Shown: positions 1 through 7,536 of the stretch, in pieces
Layout of the letters: the number at the start of each line of letters is the position of its first letter
Numbering within the stretch: the stretch's first letter is position 1
NCBI GenBank assembly: GCA_002372465.1
Contig: DFGW01000071.1
Location: forward strand, 1 to 20,069
Direction of reading: 5' to 3'
From: Butyrivibrio sp. UBA3740
Lineage (GTDB): Bacteria; Bacillota; Clostridia; Lachnospirales; Lachnospiraceae
Length of the DNA stretch: 20,069 bases
Notes under the pieces: generated by a model
Database searches by the model: none
Seen by the model: the letters and a program-made list of their open reading frames with translations, nothing else
Told to the model about the DNA's origin: nothing
Position numbers and translations under genes: made by a program

Positions 1-793
1 TGTTGCAGTCAAATCCCATAACTATTACGTCCTTGCCAACACCGTGAGAGATACCGGCTGCATCAAGTGCTGCTACAGCACCCTTAGCCATATCATCGTT
101 CTCTGCATAGATTACGTTGAAAGGTGTTCCTGCGTCGATAACTGACTGAACGATCTGCTGTGCCTTCTCTGCGTTCCACTCAGCTGTCTGCTGCTTAACG
201 ATGTTCCAGTTAGACTCTGCAGCTACCTTTGAATCAAGAGCGCCGGATCTTCCCTGCTGAGCAGCTGATCCCATAACACCCTGGATATGGATTACGTTGT
301 ACTCTGAAAGGTTCTGGCCTGCAAGCCAGTCAACAGCTGTCTGTCCTTCTTTAGCCATATCGGAAACGATAGAAGCCTCATAAAGTGAAGGATCTGCATC
401 GATTGTACGGTCAAAGAGGATAACCTTAACGCCTGCTGCCTGAGCATCCTTAAGAACTGAATCCCAGCCTGCTGTGTCAGCTGCTGAAAGAAGGAGGTAA
501 TCAACCTCGTCCTGGATAAAGTTCTGAGCGTACTGAATCTGCTCATCATTCTTTAAGCTGTAAGCAAATGATGCTTCGTAGCCGTTAGCCTCTGTAAATT
601 TAGCCTTGAGGTCTGCGTCGTTAGCTGTACGATAACCTGACTCGTTAGGATCGTTGTTGATGATACCAACTTTGATCTTTCCACCTGATGCTGCCGGAGC
701 TGAACCTGTTGATGCAGGTGCTCCGCTGCCACATGCAACGAGACCAAGTGTCATTGCAGATGCCATAAGAACTGCCAATACTTTCTTCATCAT
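1..793 (-). CDS. Sugar ABC transporter substrate-binding lipoprotein (3' end cut by window edge)
   Basis: This frame stays open from an ATG at 793 to the window edge, giving 264 residues with the C-terminus missing. The start is supported by AGGAGG (803-808) nine bases upstream; a second ATG follows directly. The N-terminus is a lipoprotein signal (MMKKVLAVLMASAMTLGLVAC, lipobox LVAC) followed by a Gly/Ser/Ala/Pro linker. The mature part has type 1 periplasmic-binding-protein features: KIKVGIINND at the first strand, YLLLSAADTAGW, VKVILFDRT and NVIYAENDDMAKGA. These resemble the ribose/galactofuranose-binding (YtfQ/RbsB) group. It should sit on the outer membrane face and deliver a monosaccharide or short oligosaccharide to an ABC importer, whose genes would lie beyond the left edge. 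It follows a YesM/YesN pair, a common arrangement for sugar-sensing operons. The ligand cannot be named from sequence. Confidence 0.9.
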   Translation of the reverse strand, partial: MMKKVLAVLMASAMTLGLVACGSGAPASTGSAPAASGGKIKVGIINNDPNESGYRTANDADLKAKFTEANGYEASFAYSLKNDEQIQYAQNFIQDEVDYLLLSAADTAGWDSVLKDAQAAGVKVILFDRTIDADPSLYEASIVSDMAKEGQTAVDWLAGQNLSEYNVIHIQGVMGSAAQQGRSGALDSKVAAESNWNIVKQQTAEWNAEKAQQIVQSVIDAGTPFNVIYAENDDMAKGAVAALDAAGISHGVGKDVIVMGFDCN

Positions 794-802
794 AATACTT
801 TT

Positions 803-808
803 CCTCCT
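803..808 (-). promoter_or_regulatory. Shine-Dalgarno of the sugar-binding lipoprotein gene
   Basis: A perfect AGGAGG on the minus strand lies nine bases before the first of two adjacent ATG codons. It fixes the start of a reading frame that is open to the window edge. Confidence 0.85.
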
Positions 809-824
809 GGAATAGATGTTTGAT

Positions 825-842
825 GTAAGGACCATTCCTTAC
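825..842. promoter_or_regulatory. Palindrome in the leader of the sugar-binding lipoprotein gene
   Basis: Perfect 7-bp arms (gtaagga / tccttac) are separated by four bases, 32 bases upstream of the start codon. It could be an operator for the neighbouring YesN-type regulator or another repressor, or a small leader hairpin. The function is inferred from position only. Confidence 0.5.
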
Positions 843-866
843 TGATTACAATTCTAGAGGAAAGGC

Positions 867-913
867 ATAAAAAAACCATAAAATAAACAATGAAAAGAAG
901 TTGGTTTTTTTAT
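867..913. terminator. AT-rich inverted repeat at the end of the histidine kinase gene
   Basis: The 12-bp arms ataaaaaaacca (867-878) and tggtttttttat (902-913) are perfect inverted copies with a 23-base spacer. The right arm overlaps the kinase stop codon. On the minus strand the far arm is T-rich, so it could act as a weak terminator between the kinase and the binding-protein gene. The stem has only a few G-C pairs, so an operator or promoter-proximal role is equally possible. Confidence 0.4.
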
Positions 914-2265
914 TCAGTTTTTAGAATGTTTGAATTTTCTACGATTTTGGTTGAATTTTTCGGCAGATGAATGGTGACAGTGCTTCCATGACCGTAAACA
1001 GATGAAAGTTCAATCCCATAATCATCGCCATATTCAAGACGGATCCTCTCATTAACGTTGTAGAGTCCGTAGATCTTGCCCTCTCCATTGCCGTCCCCGG
1101 AAAGGCTCTTGGTCACCTCCATAAGACGCTCAGGCTCCATGCCCATTCCGTCGTCCTTGACCTGAATGTAGAAATCGTCCTCGTCCTCATAACCACTTAC
1201 AGTGATCTTACCGCCACCTCTCCTGTTCTTGATCCCATGGTAAAGAGCATTCTCCACCACCGGCTGAACGGTTATCTTGGGAATGCCGTATGTGAACAGG
1301 CTCTCCGGAACTGCAATCTCATAGCTCAAAATATCCTGATATCTTATCTGCTGGATTTCCAGATAACTCCTGACGTGGGAAAGCTCCTCCCTTACAGTCA
1401 CAGTCTCTTTTCCCTTGTTGAGTGATGACCTGAAAAACTCCGACAAGGATCCTACCATCTTAACAACCTGCTTCTGGTTGCCCGCCTCAGCGGACCATAC
1501 AATGGCATCTAATGTGTTGTACAGAAAGTGAGGGTTTATCTGGGCCTGCAAAAGCTCAAACTCAGCCTTTCTAAGCTCCTTCTGCTCCCTGGTAACCTGC
1601 TCCTCGATGGGCCTTGTTATCCATAGTGGTCCAAGGATTGAAACCACGATTATCGCCACGATGATGAAGGCAAAAATAGCCATGGAAATCTTGACAGTAT
1701 CCAGGTAGAACTGCCTGTTCTGGGCCTGCGCTATCTGAATCTGACGATTCTCGTAATAGATGTACTCATTGATGGTTTCCTGCAAAAGAGCTGTCACAAT
1801 CTGAACGTCGTTCTCCCAGATCAGCATGTTTGCTTCATACCTGTCGTCGTAGTTAAGGTTCTCCTCTATTTTTTCAATATAGCCCTGAAGATTGTTCAGA
1901 TACTTCTCCGCGCTAAGAAGCCTCTTTTTATTGTCCTCCGTATCCGTTACGTCCTTAAGCCCCTCAACTACTCCCCGTGCATCGGATAAAAGGCCGGGAA
2001 TATTGGAGTTCTCCGGGGTAACATTACCTACCAGCAAAAGATATGTCTCATAATCAAAGTCGTTCTTGAAATCCAGGGAGAACTCTGATGCCACTACAAC
2101 AGAGTTGAGCATCTCATCGTACCTGGAACTGATCTGATACAGATTGTAGAAGGCAAACACCAGAAACACGATGTTTGGCAAAAGAAGTAGCAGATAGGAT
2201 ATACGTATCTGAGTGGCCAGACGGGATTTGTTCCTCTTACCGCTTGCTCTGTCTTCGCTGCTCAT
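910..2265 (-). CDS. Sensor histidine kinase, YesM/LytS type (His_kinase + HATPase_c)
   Basis: This is a 451-residue membrane sensor kinase of a two-component system. Two membrane segments (about 24-44 and 192-213) flank an extracellular region of about 150 residues rich in predicted helices, the likely ligand sensor. The cytoplasmic part has the His_kinase family signature EFELLQAQINPHFLYNTLD with phospho-acceptor His246. The ATPase domain follows: N-box PVVENALYHGIK (Asn339), DDGMGM near 371-376, and GKIYGLYNVNERIRL in place of the usual GIGLxNV. The ATG overlaps the response-regulator stop (ATGA) and GGAGGG lies six bases before it, so the pair is probably translationally coupled. No separate HAMP domain is obvious; the stretch after the second membrane segment is short. 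It probably senses an extracellular sugar or binding-protein complex and controls nearby transport genes; that target is inferred from position. Confidence 0.93.
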   Translation of the reverse strand: MSSEDRASGKRNKSRLATQIRISYLLLLLPNIVFLVFAFYNLYQISSRYDEMLNSVVVASEFSLDFKNDFDYETYLLLVGNVTPENSNIPGLLSDARGVVEGLKDVTDTEDNKKRLLSAEKYLNNLQGYIEKIEENLNYDDRYEANMLIWENDVQIVTALLQETINEYIYYENRQIQIAQAQNRQFYLDTVKISMAIFAFIIVAIIVVSILGPLWITRPIEEQVTREQKELRKAEFELLQAQINPHFLYNTLDAIVWSAEAGNQKQVVKMVGSLSEFFRSSLNKGKETVTVREELSHVRSYLEIQQIRYQDILSYEIAVPESLFTYGIPKITVQPVVENALYHGIKNRRGGGKITVSGYEDEDDFYIQVKDDGMGMEPERLMEVTKSLSGDGNGEGKIYGLYNVNERIRLEYGDDYGIELSSVYGHGSTVTIHLPKNSTKIVENSNILKTE

Positions 2266-3881
2266 GCTTCACCCTCCACAGGCTTGTAGCCTCTGTACTG
2301 AGTGGTGGTACAGCCCACGCTTTTCTTGAAAAGGTATGAGAAATAATGAGGGTCCTTATAGCCCACCATAAGCCCGATCTCGTTGCTCTTTTTGGAGGTT
2401 GTAATCAGCAGCTCTTTGGCCTTATCAAGTCTGTAATCCGTCAGGTACTTGATAAAGGTCTGTCCTGTCTGCTGCCTGAACACAGCACTAAGATGATTGG
2501 GTGAAAAGTTTACATGAGAAGCGACAGTGTTGAGGGAAAGCTCCTCATCACTGTAATGACCGGCGATATAGGCAATAACCTCATTGACCACATCCCTGTA
2601 TCTGCCCTGAGAATTCTCTTTTCGAAGAGCTATGGCCTTCTGCACGATTCCCACCAGATAGTCGCGGGTGGTCTTCTCATCAGCCAGAAGATCAGAGGCA
2701 GGAATGACTGTCTCCATCTCACTCCTTGACAGTCCCAGCTCATTCTCCACAAAGTCCGCCACGCAAAAAAAGATGTCCATGGTTATGTACTGACGAAGCA
2801 TTGTGGATCTGATGGCATTCTTGCCCATGCCCTTAAAGAATTCATCAAGAAAGACCTCCGCCTCAGTCTCATCACCCATGCGAAGAAATTCTTTTACTAG
2901 CTTTCTGTCTATGTGCTTGGGATCGATCTCAGAAAGGATGACCTCATCTCTCTGGGAGTGAAGGCCTTCCTCAGAGCCAAACAAAAAGTCATTGGCCTTG
3001 GACAGGTACTGATGGGCAAAAGCTCTGTTGGCCCAATCAAAGGAAAGTGGCACGTCTGTGAGCCTGTCAACCACCTGACCCACGCCTGCGAAGTACCTGA
3101 TATGCGGAAACCGGGAAAAGAGCTCCTTCATCTGTGAAATTGCTTCCGAAACACTTTGGTTTATGGCTGCTTCAGAATCTGCCTTAAACAAAACAGCCCT
3201 TCCGTCAAGATTGATATCAAAGGAAAAAGCACCATGTGATTTTGTGATAGCCTCCAGCTTTTCCTGGACCTTAACGACACTGCCGGAGTACTCATCCGCG
3301 CCGTGCTTGATAGACCAGACCTTTAAGATCATGACATTATACTTAAGAGCTGATATATCTATCGACAGCTCTTTTGCCCTGTTAAGGATATATGGAAGGT
3401 CCTTGGACCCCGTAACAAGGTCTTCAAAAAACTCCTGCTTAAGAAGCTCTGTCCTCTCCTTCATATCCTCTTCATATCTTCTTGCTATCTCCAGCTCCTG
3501 GTTCCTGGCTTCGATCCTCTCAGCAACCAGAGCAATCTCTTTTAACAGATTGTCTCCGCTTATGGGCTTAGAAAGATAGGAAGCCACACCGATCTTGATG
3601 GCCTCCTTGGCGTACTCAAAATCCTCGTAGCCGGTGAGCAGTATTATTTCAGTGGATGGGAACTGAGCCTTGATCATTCGGCTCAAAGTAAGACCGTCCA
3701 TGAACGGCATCTTAATATCAGTGATAACGATGTCGGGACGTAGTTTTCCGATCATTGAATAAGCCAGCTCTCCATCGCCGGCCTCGCCACAGAAATCGTA
3801 TCCGTGTGCATTCCAATCAATATTATTCTTGATCCCCTCTCGAACGACAAATTCGTCCTCCGCCAAAAATACCTTAAGCAT
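2262..3881 (-). CDS. Response regulator, YesN type (REC + AraC-type HTH)
   Basis: The partner of the downstream kinase is a receiver domain followed by a long linker and a C-terminal AraC-family DNA-binding domain, 539 residues from the chosen start. The receiver shows the acidic pair in MLKVFLAEDE, the phospho-acceptor Asp55 in PDIVITDIKMP, the Thr in LLTGYEDF and the Lys in YLSKPIS. The last 100 or so residues carry two helix-turn-helix motifs (LSLNTVASHVNFSPNHLSAVF and SNEIGLMVGYKDPHYFSYLFKK). The middle 270 residues are the variable linker usual in this family. I prefer the ATG at 3881 because receiver domains of this group begin there. A TTG at 3890 is also in frame, follows AAGGG closely, and would add three residues. 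The gene directly follows the VanZ-like gene and overlaps the kinase gene by four bases. Confidence 0.93.
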   Translation of the reverse strand: MLKVFLAEDEFVVREGIKNNIDWNAHGYDFCGEAGDGELAYSMIGKLRPDIVITDIKMPFMDGLTLSRMIKAQFPSTEIILLTGYEDFEYAKEAIKIGVASYLSKPISGDNLLKEIALVAERIEARNQELEIARRYEEDMKERTELLKQEFFEDLVTGSKDLPYILNRAKELSIDISALKYNVMILKVWSIKHGADEYSGSVVKVQEKLEAITKSHGAFSFDINLDGRAVLFKADSEAAINQSVSEAISQMKELFSRFPHIRYFAGVGQVVDRLTDVPLSFDWANRAFAHQYLSKANDFLFGSEEGLHSQRDEVILSEIDPKHIDRKLVKEFLRMGDETEAEVFLDEFFKGMGKNAIRSTMLRQYITMDIFFCVADFVENELGLSRSEMETVIPASDLLADEKTTRDYLVGIVQKAIALRKENSQGRYRDVVNEVIAYIAGHYSDEELSLNTVASHVNFSPNHLSAVFRQQTGQTFIKYLTDYRLDKAKELLITTSKKSNEIGLMVGYKDPHYFSYLFKKSVGCTTTQYRGYKPVEGEA

Positions 3882-3890
3882 ACCCCACAA

Positions 3891-4436
3891 TTACCCTTTT
3901 CCCTCAACTTTATGGTTGGACAATTGCCTGAAAATAGTCATCCTCCCCGTCCAGCCTATTATCCTTGTAACAATTATCCCAACGAATATTCCGCAGCTGT
4001 CTATAATGATGTCCTTCTTCTGGGGAGTTCTCCCCGACACAAAGGACTGATGGTATTCATCAAGCCCGGCATAGGCCACGCAGAAAGCTCCCGCAAATAT
4101 CACCAGCCATATGCCTCTCAGCCCATATACATACAGTGGAAATGCCACCGATACAGCCAGGAGAAAATACTCAGTAAAATGAGCAGTTTTCCTGATGTAG
4201 TACTGGGATGTCATGGACAGATTCTCAATATGCTTCGTTGTCCACCCTCTGTCAAAGGTGTCATTGGCGATGGTAAGCACCTTCACCCCCACCTCGTAGC
4301 TGAACTGGCTGCTCTCATCAGCATTCTGACTTGAGAAGACAAATATAAGGCACATCATGACAATGGCCGGAACAAAACTAAGAGGCTTAAGGACAAAACG
4401 AAGTGTCTGTTTAATGTATAGTAAAAAGTATTTCAT
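3891..4436 (-). CDS. VanZ-like family membrane protein
   Basis: This 181-residue membrane protein has the VanZ-family layout. There is a first membrane segment ending in FSSQNADES (about 20-36). Next comes the core motif RKTAHFTEYFLLA (82-94), then two further hydrophobic segments, and the signature DEYHQSFVSGRTPQKKDIIIDS (126-147) before the last membrane segment. VanZ itself gives low-level teicoplanin resistance by an unknown mechanism; most family members in Firmicutes have no known role, so a resistance function should not be assumed. The ATG lies three bases after the HAD gene stop and lacks a clear Shine-Dalgarno, which points to translational coupling. Its stop codon abuts the TTG/ATG region of the response regulator. 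It is therefore co-transcribed with the two-component system, but no functional link can be read from the sequence. Confidence 0.88.
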   Translation of the reverse strand: MKYFLLYIKQTLRFVLKPLSFVPAIVMMCLIFVFSSQNADESSQFSYEVGVKVLTIANDTFDRGWTTKHIENLSMTSQYYIRKTAHFTEYFLLAVSVAFPLYVYGLRGIWLVIFAGAFCVAYAGLDEYHQSFVSGRTPQKKDIIIDSCGIFVGIIVTRIIGWTGRMTIFRQLSNHKVEGKG

Positions 4437-4439
4437 AAC

Positions 4440-5246
4440 TCAAATAATCTTGGAAAAATCACCGTCTTTTATTATTATGCCGTCAATGTCATTGACCCTT
4501 GCAACTTCTCCATCACTGGCAATTTCGTTTCCTATCATAACACATTTTTCTTTTTTAAGGTCGTGTTTTAAAAGGAGCATTTCAAGGAAGCGTTTTTCGG
4601 GTTTCATGATCAGCTTGTCGGAGGAAATGAATATATCATCGAAATACTTCTCAAGACCAAGCTCCTCTATCTCCTTCCAGGTTAAGGTGCGCTGGGCGTT
4701 GGATAAAAGGTAGACTTTTTTGCCCTCTTCATGGAGGTGCTTCAGAGTCTTCTCTGTATCCGGAAAAAGTTCCATCTTATCCCGGGATGTCTCCCTGAAG
4801 AAAGTGCAGAGCTTTTGGATTTCCGGTGATGGATTGTCTGTCGGACCGTCGTTTTGAAGCGGCGCCGGAATATTGGGTGCGCCGAAGACTGCTCCTGTGT
4901 CTGCTTCAGTGCCTGTTCCGGCAATTTGATCTGTTTCTCTATTGCCTTCTGCGCAGGTTTTACCGACATTTAAACCATTTTCCTTCGCTCCCTGTGCCAG
5001 TATCCGATCCCACACCCAAGAGATACGAATCTCAGGATTTGCAGCATTTAGCCTCTCAGCCAGCTTCTTCACTTCATCGCTGTATATCTCTTTGTAGAGC
5101 TTTCTAAGCTCTGAAGGCTTGAAGCTTATGCCAAATTCTCTCTTCACATAGCCTGCAATCTTTCTCCAAAACGTAATGCTCTCTTCATCAGTATGTATAT
5201 CCACAAGCGTCCCATAAAGGTCGAAGATGTAGTTGTCGTATTTCAT
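4440..5246 (-). CDS. HAD-superfamily hydrolase with an unusual low-complexity insertion
   Basis: This 268-residue HAD enzyme is probably a cytoplasmic phosphatase or dehalogenase-like hydrolase. Motif I is FDLYGTLVD with nucleophile Asp9; the usual second Asp is Tyr11, as in the haloacid-dehalogenase-like branch. Motif II is LLSNAQ (Ser182), motif III is the Lys in IMKPEKRF (Lys215), and motif IV is MIGNEIASDGEVA with Asp245. Residues about 88-142, within the helical cap region, form a Gly/Thr/Glu/Pro/Asn-rich stretch without obvious secondary structure, an insertion not usual for the family. The ATG is preceded by AAAGGA at eight bases. It heads the compact operon that continues with VanZ-like, response regulator and kinase genes, and lies just downstream of the 73-bp repeat region. 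The substrate is unknown. Confidence 0.87.
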   Translation of the reverse strand: MKYDNYIFDLYGTLVDIHTDEESITFWRKIAGYVKREFGISFKPSELRKLYKEIYSDEVKKLAERLNAANPEIRISWVWDRILAQGAKENGLNVGKTCAEGNRETDQIAGTGTEADTGAVFGAPNIPAPLQNDGPTDNPSPEIQKLCTFFRETSRDKMELFPDTEKTLKHLHEEGKKVYLLSNAQRTLTWKEIEELGLEKYFDDIFISSDKLIMKPEKRFLEMLLLKHDLKKEKCVMIGNEIASDGEVARVNDIDGIIIKDGDFSKII

Positions 5247-5335
5247 ATATGAATTCCTTTGTTGAGTCTATTCAGGCTTTCGTGGCATAAGTCCTCTCGC
5301 CAAGGTATTGTATGCATTTTTTCAAAAAATCCTCA

Positions 5336-5570
5336 TATATTTGTAAAATCTCTCTTGGCCAACTCTTCAAACAATGATTTTTGTATGCTAATTTTGCATA
5401 AATGCCTGTATATTTGCAAAATCTCTCTTAACCAACGCTTCAAGCCATGATTTTTGTATGCTAATTTTGCATAAATGCCTGTATATTTGCAAAATCACTC
5501 TTAGCTAGCACTTCATGCCATGATTTTTGTATGCTGATTTTGCAAAAAAGCCCATATATTTGCAAAGCGC
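5336..5570. repeat. 73-bp tandem direct repeats (three units plus a partial fourth)
   Basis: Units start at 5336, 5409, 5482 and 5555, an exact 73-base spacing; the fourth is recognisable only to about 5570. By eye, units 1 and 2 match at 67 of 73 positions and units 2 and 3 at 62 of 73. A decayed copy is visible just before (about 5302-5335, with ttgtatgc and a run of a). Each unit has a conserved left part (tatatttgcaaaatc), a variable centre of about 20 bases, and a conserved right part with the inverted repeat tatgc-taatttt-gcata. The stretch is AT-rich, lies between the amylase stop and the HAD-VanZ-two-component operon, and has no coding potential because 73 is not a multiple of three. 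The rest of 5247-5628 shows no gene. Confidence 0.9.
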
Positions 5571-5628
5571 AAAAAACTATTCTCTATGCCTCATGGTGCT
5601 GAATCGACCAATAACCCCAATTGAAAAT

Positions 5629-7536
5629 TCAATCCTCTTGTGTCAAAACCACCACTCCATAAGGCGCAACCGTCAAGCTTGTACCATCAAGTGAACTTGC
5701 TGCTTCTGATGTATTCAGCTGATATGCAAGGCCAATGGCGCCATCAGCATTGCCAGTGCCACCGGAATTGCCGGCACCATTAGCATTTGCGCTAGCACCG
5801 CTCAAAAGAGACATATCAACACCGCTTAAATCCACCGTCTTCTCCTCGTCTGCCGTGTTCACAACCACCAACAGATTAAGAGGTCCAAAGTCAGTCACAG
5901 CCCCGGCGCCTTCTGCACTTGCCGTGCCATTCTTCGCATTCTGTAAATACTGCGCTGCGGCTTCCTCGCTGGTATAGCGGATGAAAGCACTGATATTTTT
6001 GCCTGACAGGGCATCCACAACCTTTGTCTCGCCGCGGGCGATTACAGGATAGGTATTACGAAGCCTGATTGCAGCCTTGTAGTAGTTATAGATTGAATAG
6101 GGGTCTGCCATCTGCTCATCCAGTGCAGGATACTTCATGTCAAATCTATCCATTGCTTTAGGGCCTTTGCACATTCCATCTGCTGCATCAGAGAGCCAGG
6201 AAGGGGAGTCACCCCCATCTGCTCCAGCTCCGGCTGTCCAATACATGGGTGCACGCTTATTCTCGTCCTTGCCGGAGCCCTTCATTCCAAGCTCCTCACC
6301 GTAGTAGATGAAAGCATTGCCTGGCATAAGGAGGTTCAGGGCTGCAGAAAGCTTCATCTTATCCTCTGACCCTTTCCCTGTGAAATAGCCTGCGCTTCTG
6401 GCCATGTCGTGATTGGTGTAAAAGGGAGCATCAATGGCATCAGTGCTGACACTATCTAAAAGCTCCTGATTCTTTACAAGAGCTTCTCCATACCTTGAAG
6501 CAGGAGTGGTTCCTCTGGCAACGCCGGCAATGACTCCTTCGCTGCCTGCAAAGTCAAAATCGAAAAAGCTGTCGATCCCGCTCTCATAATACTTCGAATA
6601 AGTAGCAGAACTGGTCCAGGCTTCGCCCACTATATAGGCATCCTTGTTCTGAGACTTAACTGTATCATTAAGCCAGGTCATAAATTCAATATTCCTGGTA
6701 TCATCACCGGTGTAGTAATAGGTTGTGGCATCAAGCCTGAAGCCGTCAACTCCGTGGTCTGTCCAGAACTGAGTGATCCTTGAAAGCTCATCCCTGACAG
6801 AGGAACTGTCAAGATTTAAGTCCGGCATCTTGGACCAGAAGCGGGCCTCATAATAATAGTCTGTGCCGGAAAGAGGCTCATAGCCATCCTTTTTCTCATT
6901 GGAAAAGATATAGTAGGACAGCTTCGGACAATCAATATAAAAGGATGCGCTGTAATCCCCATCCTCAAAGGTGATACCCGGGTGCTCCTTAAGATACTCT
7001 GCTGCCTCCGTAAACCATTTGTGTTCATCAGAGGAATGGTTGAATACTGTATCAACAATGACTCTTATGCCCCTGTCATGGCAGGCGCTCACCAGCTCAT
7101 CAAAGTCCTCTAAAGTTCCATACTCAGGATCAATATCGCAGTAATCCGTCACATCATACTTGTGGTATGTTGTTGAAGGAGCCACAGGCATAAGCCATAT
7201 CTCATTGCAGCCAAGGTCAGTGTCTGTAGTATCATCCCCATCGTTGATATAATCCAGCATTTTGGTAACGCCATCAAGATCCCCGATTCCATCCCCGTTA
7301 CTGTCGCAGAAAGAATACACAAAAATCTCATAGGTTGTGCGATATTTATCATCCAGAACGTTCAGCGGCAAAAGCTCCGCGGCTTTGTCAACAGGCGTGG
7401 TAACATCCCCGGATTCATCTGTATCAGAACCAATTGTGTGATCTGCATCGGCAGGAACAGCGCCCTTTCCGCATCCAACCAGCAAGATAGCTGCAAGACT
7501 ACACAGTCCCAAGCTGCATCCTGTAATATTTCTCAT
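5629..7536 (-). CDS. Alpha-amylase family (GH13) lipoprotein
   Basis: This 635-residue surface-anchored glycoside hydrolase acts on alpha-glucans. It begins with a lipoprotein signal (lipobox LVGC, Cys22) and an acidic Thr/Asp linker. The GH13 barrel then shows all four conserved regions: VIVDTVFNH (159-167), DGFRLDATT with nucleophile Asp269, YIVGEAWTSS with acid/base Glu305, and FYTNHDMAR with Asp377. DSNGDGIGDLDGV (78-90) is a likely calcium-binding loop found in the oligosaccharide-acting subfamilies. The C-terminal beta domain carries a Gly/Ala/Asn-rich loop (about 579-601). The ATG at 7536 is chosen because AAGGAGG lies seven bases upstream and the lipoprotein signal starts there; an in-frame start at 7725 would add a non-secretory segment wholly inside the ABC gene. 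The first 38 bases overlap the end of the ABC transporter gene. It likely degrades starch or maltodextrin outside the cell. Confidence 0.93.
   Translation of the reverse strand: MRNITGCSLGLCSLAAILLVGCGKGAVPADADHTIGSDTDESGDVTTPVDKAAELLPLNVLDDKYRTTYEIFVYSFCDSNGDGIGDLDGVTKMLDYINDGDDTTDTDLGCNEIWLMPVAPSTTYHKYDVTDYCDIDPEYGTLEDFDELVSACHDRGIRVIVDTVFNHSSDEHKWFTEAAEYLKEHPGITFEDGDYSASFYIDCPKLSYYIFSNEKKDGYEPLSGTDYYYEARFWSKMPDLNLDSSSVRDELSRITQFWTDHGVDGFRLDATTYYYTGDDTRNIEFMTWLNDTVKSQNKDAYIVGEAWTSSATYSKYYESGIDSFFDFDFAGSEGVIAGVARGTTPASRYGEALVKNQELLDSVSTDAIDAPFYTNHDMARSAGYFTGKGSEDKMKLSAALNLLMPGNAFIYYGEELGMKGSGKDENKRAPMYWTAGAGADGGDSPSWLSDAADGMCKGPKAMDRFDMKYPALDEQMADPYSIYNYYKAAIRLRNTYPVIARGETKVVDALSGKNISAFIRYTSEEAAAQYLQNAKNGTASAEGAGAVTDFGPLNLLVVVNTADEEKTVDLSGVDMSLLSGASANANGAGNSGGTGNADGAIGLAYQLNTSEAASSLDGTSLTVAPYGVVVLTQED

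Noticed and set aside
5259..5450. Plus-strand open frame of 63 codons across the repeat region.
   Set aside because: It runs through 73-bp repeats, which shift frame with each unit; no ribosome binding site and no family likeness.
5336..5570. CRISPR array reading of the 73-bp repeats.
   Set aside because: Units match over nearly their whole length; there are no unique spacers and no cas genes nearby.
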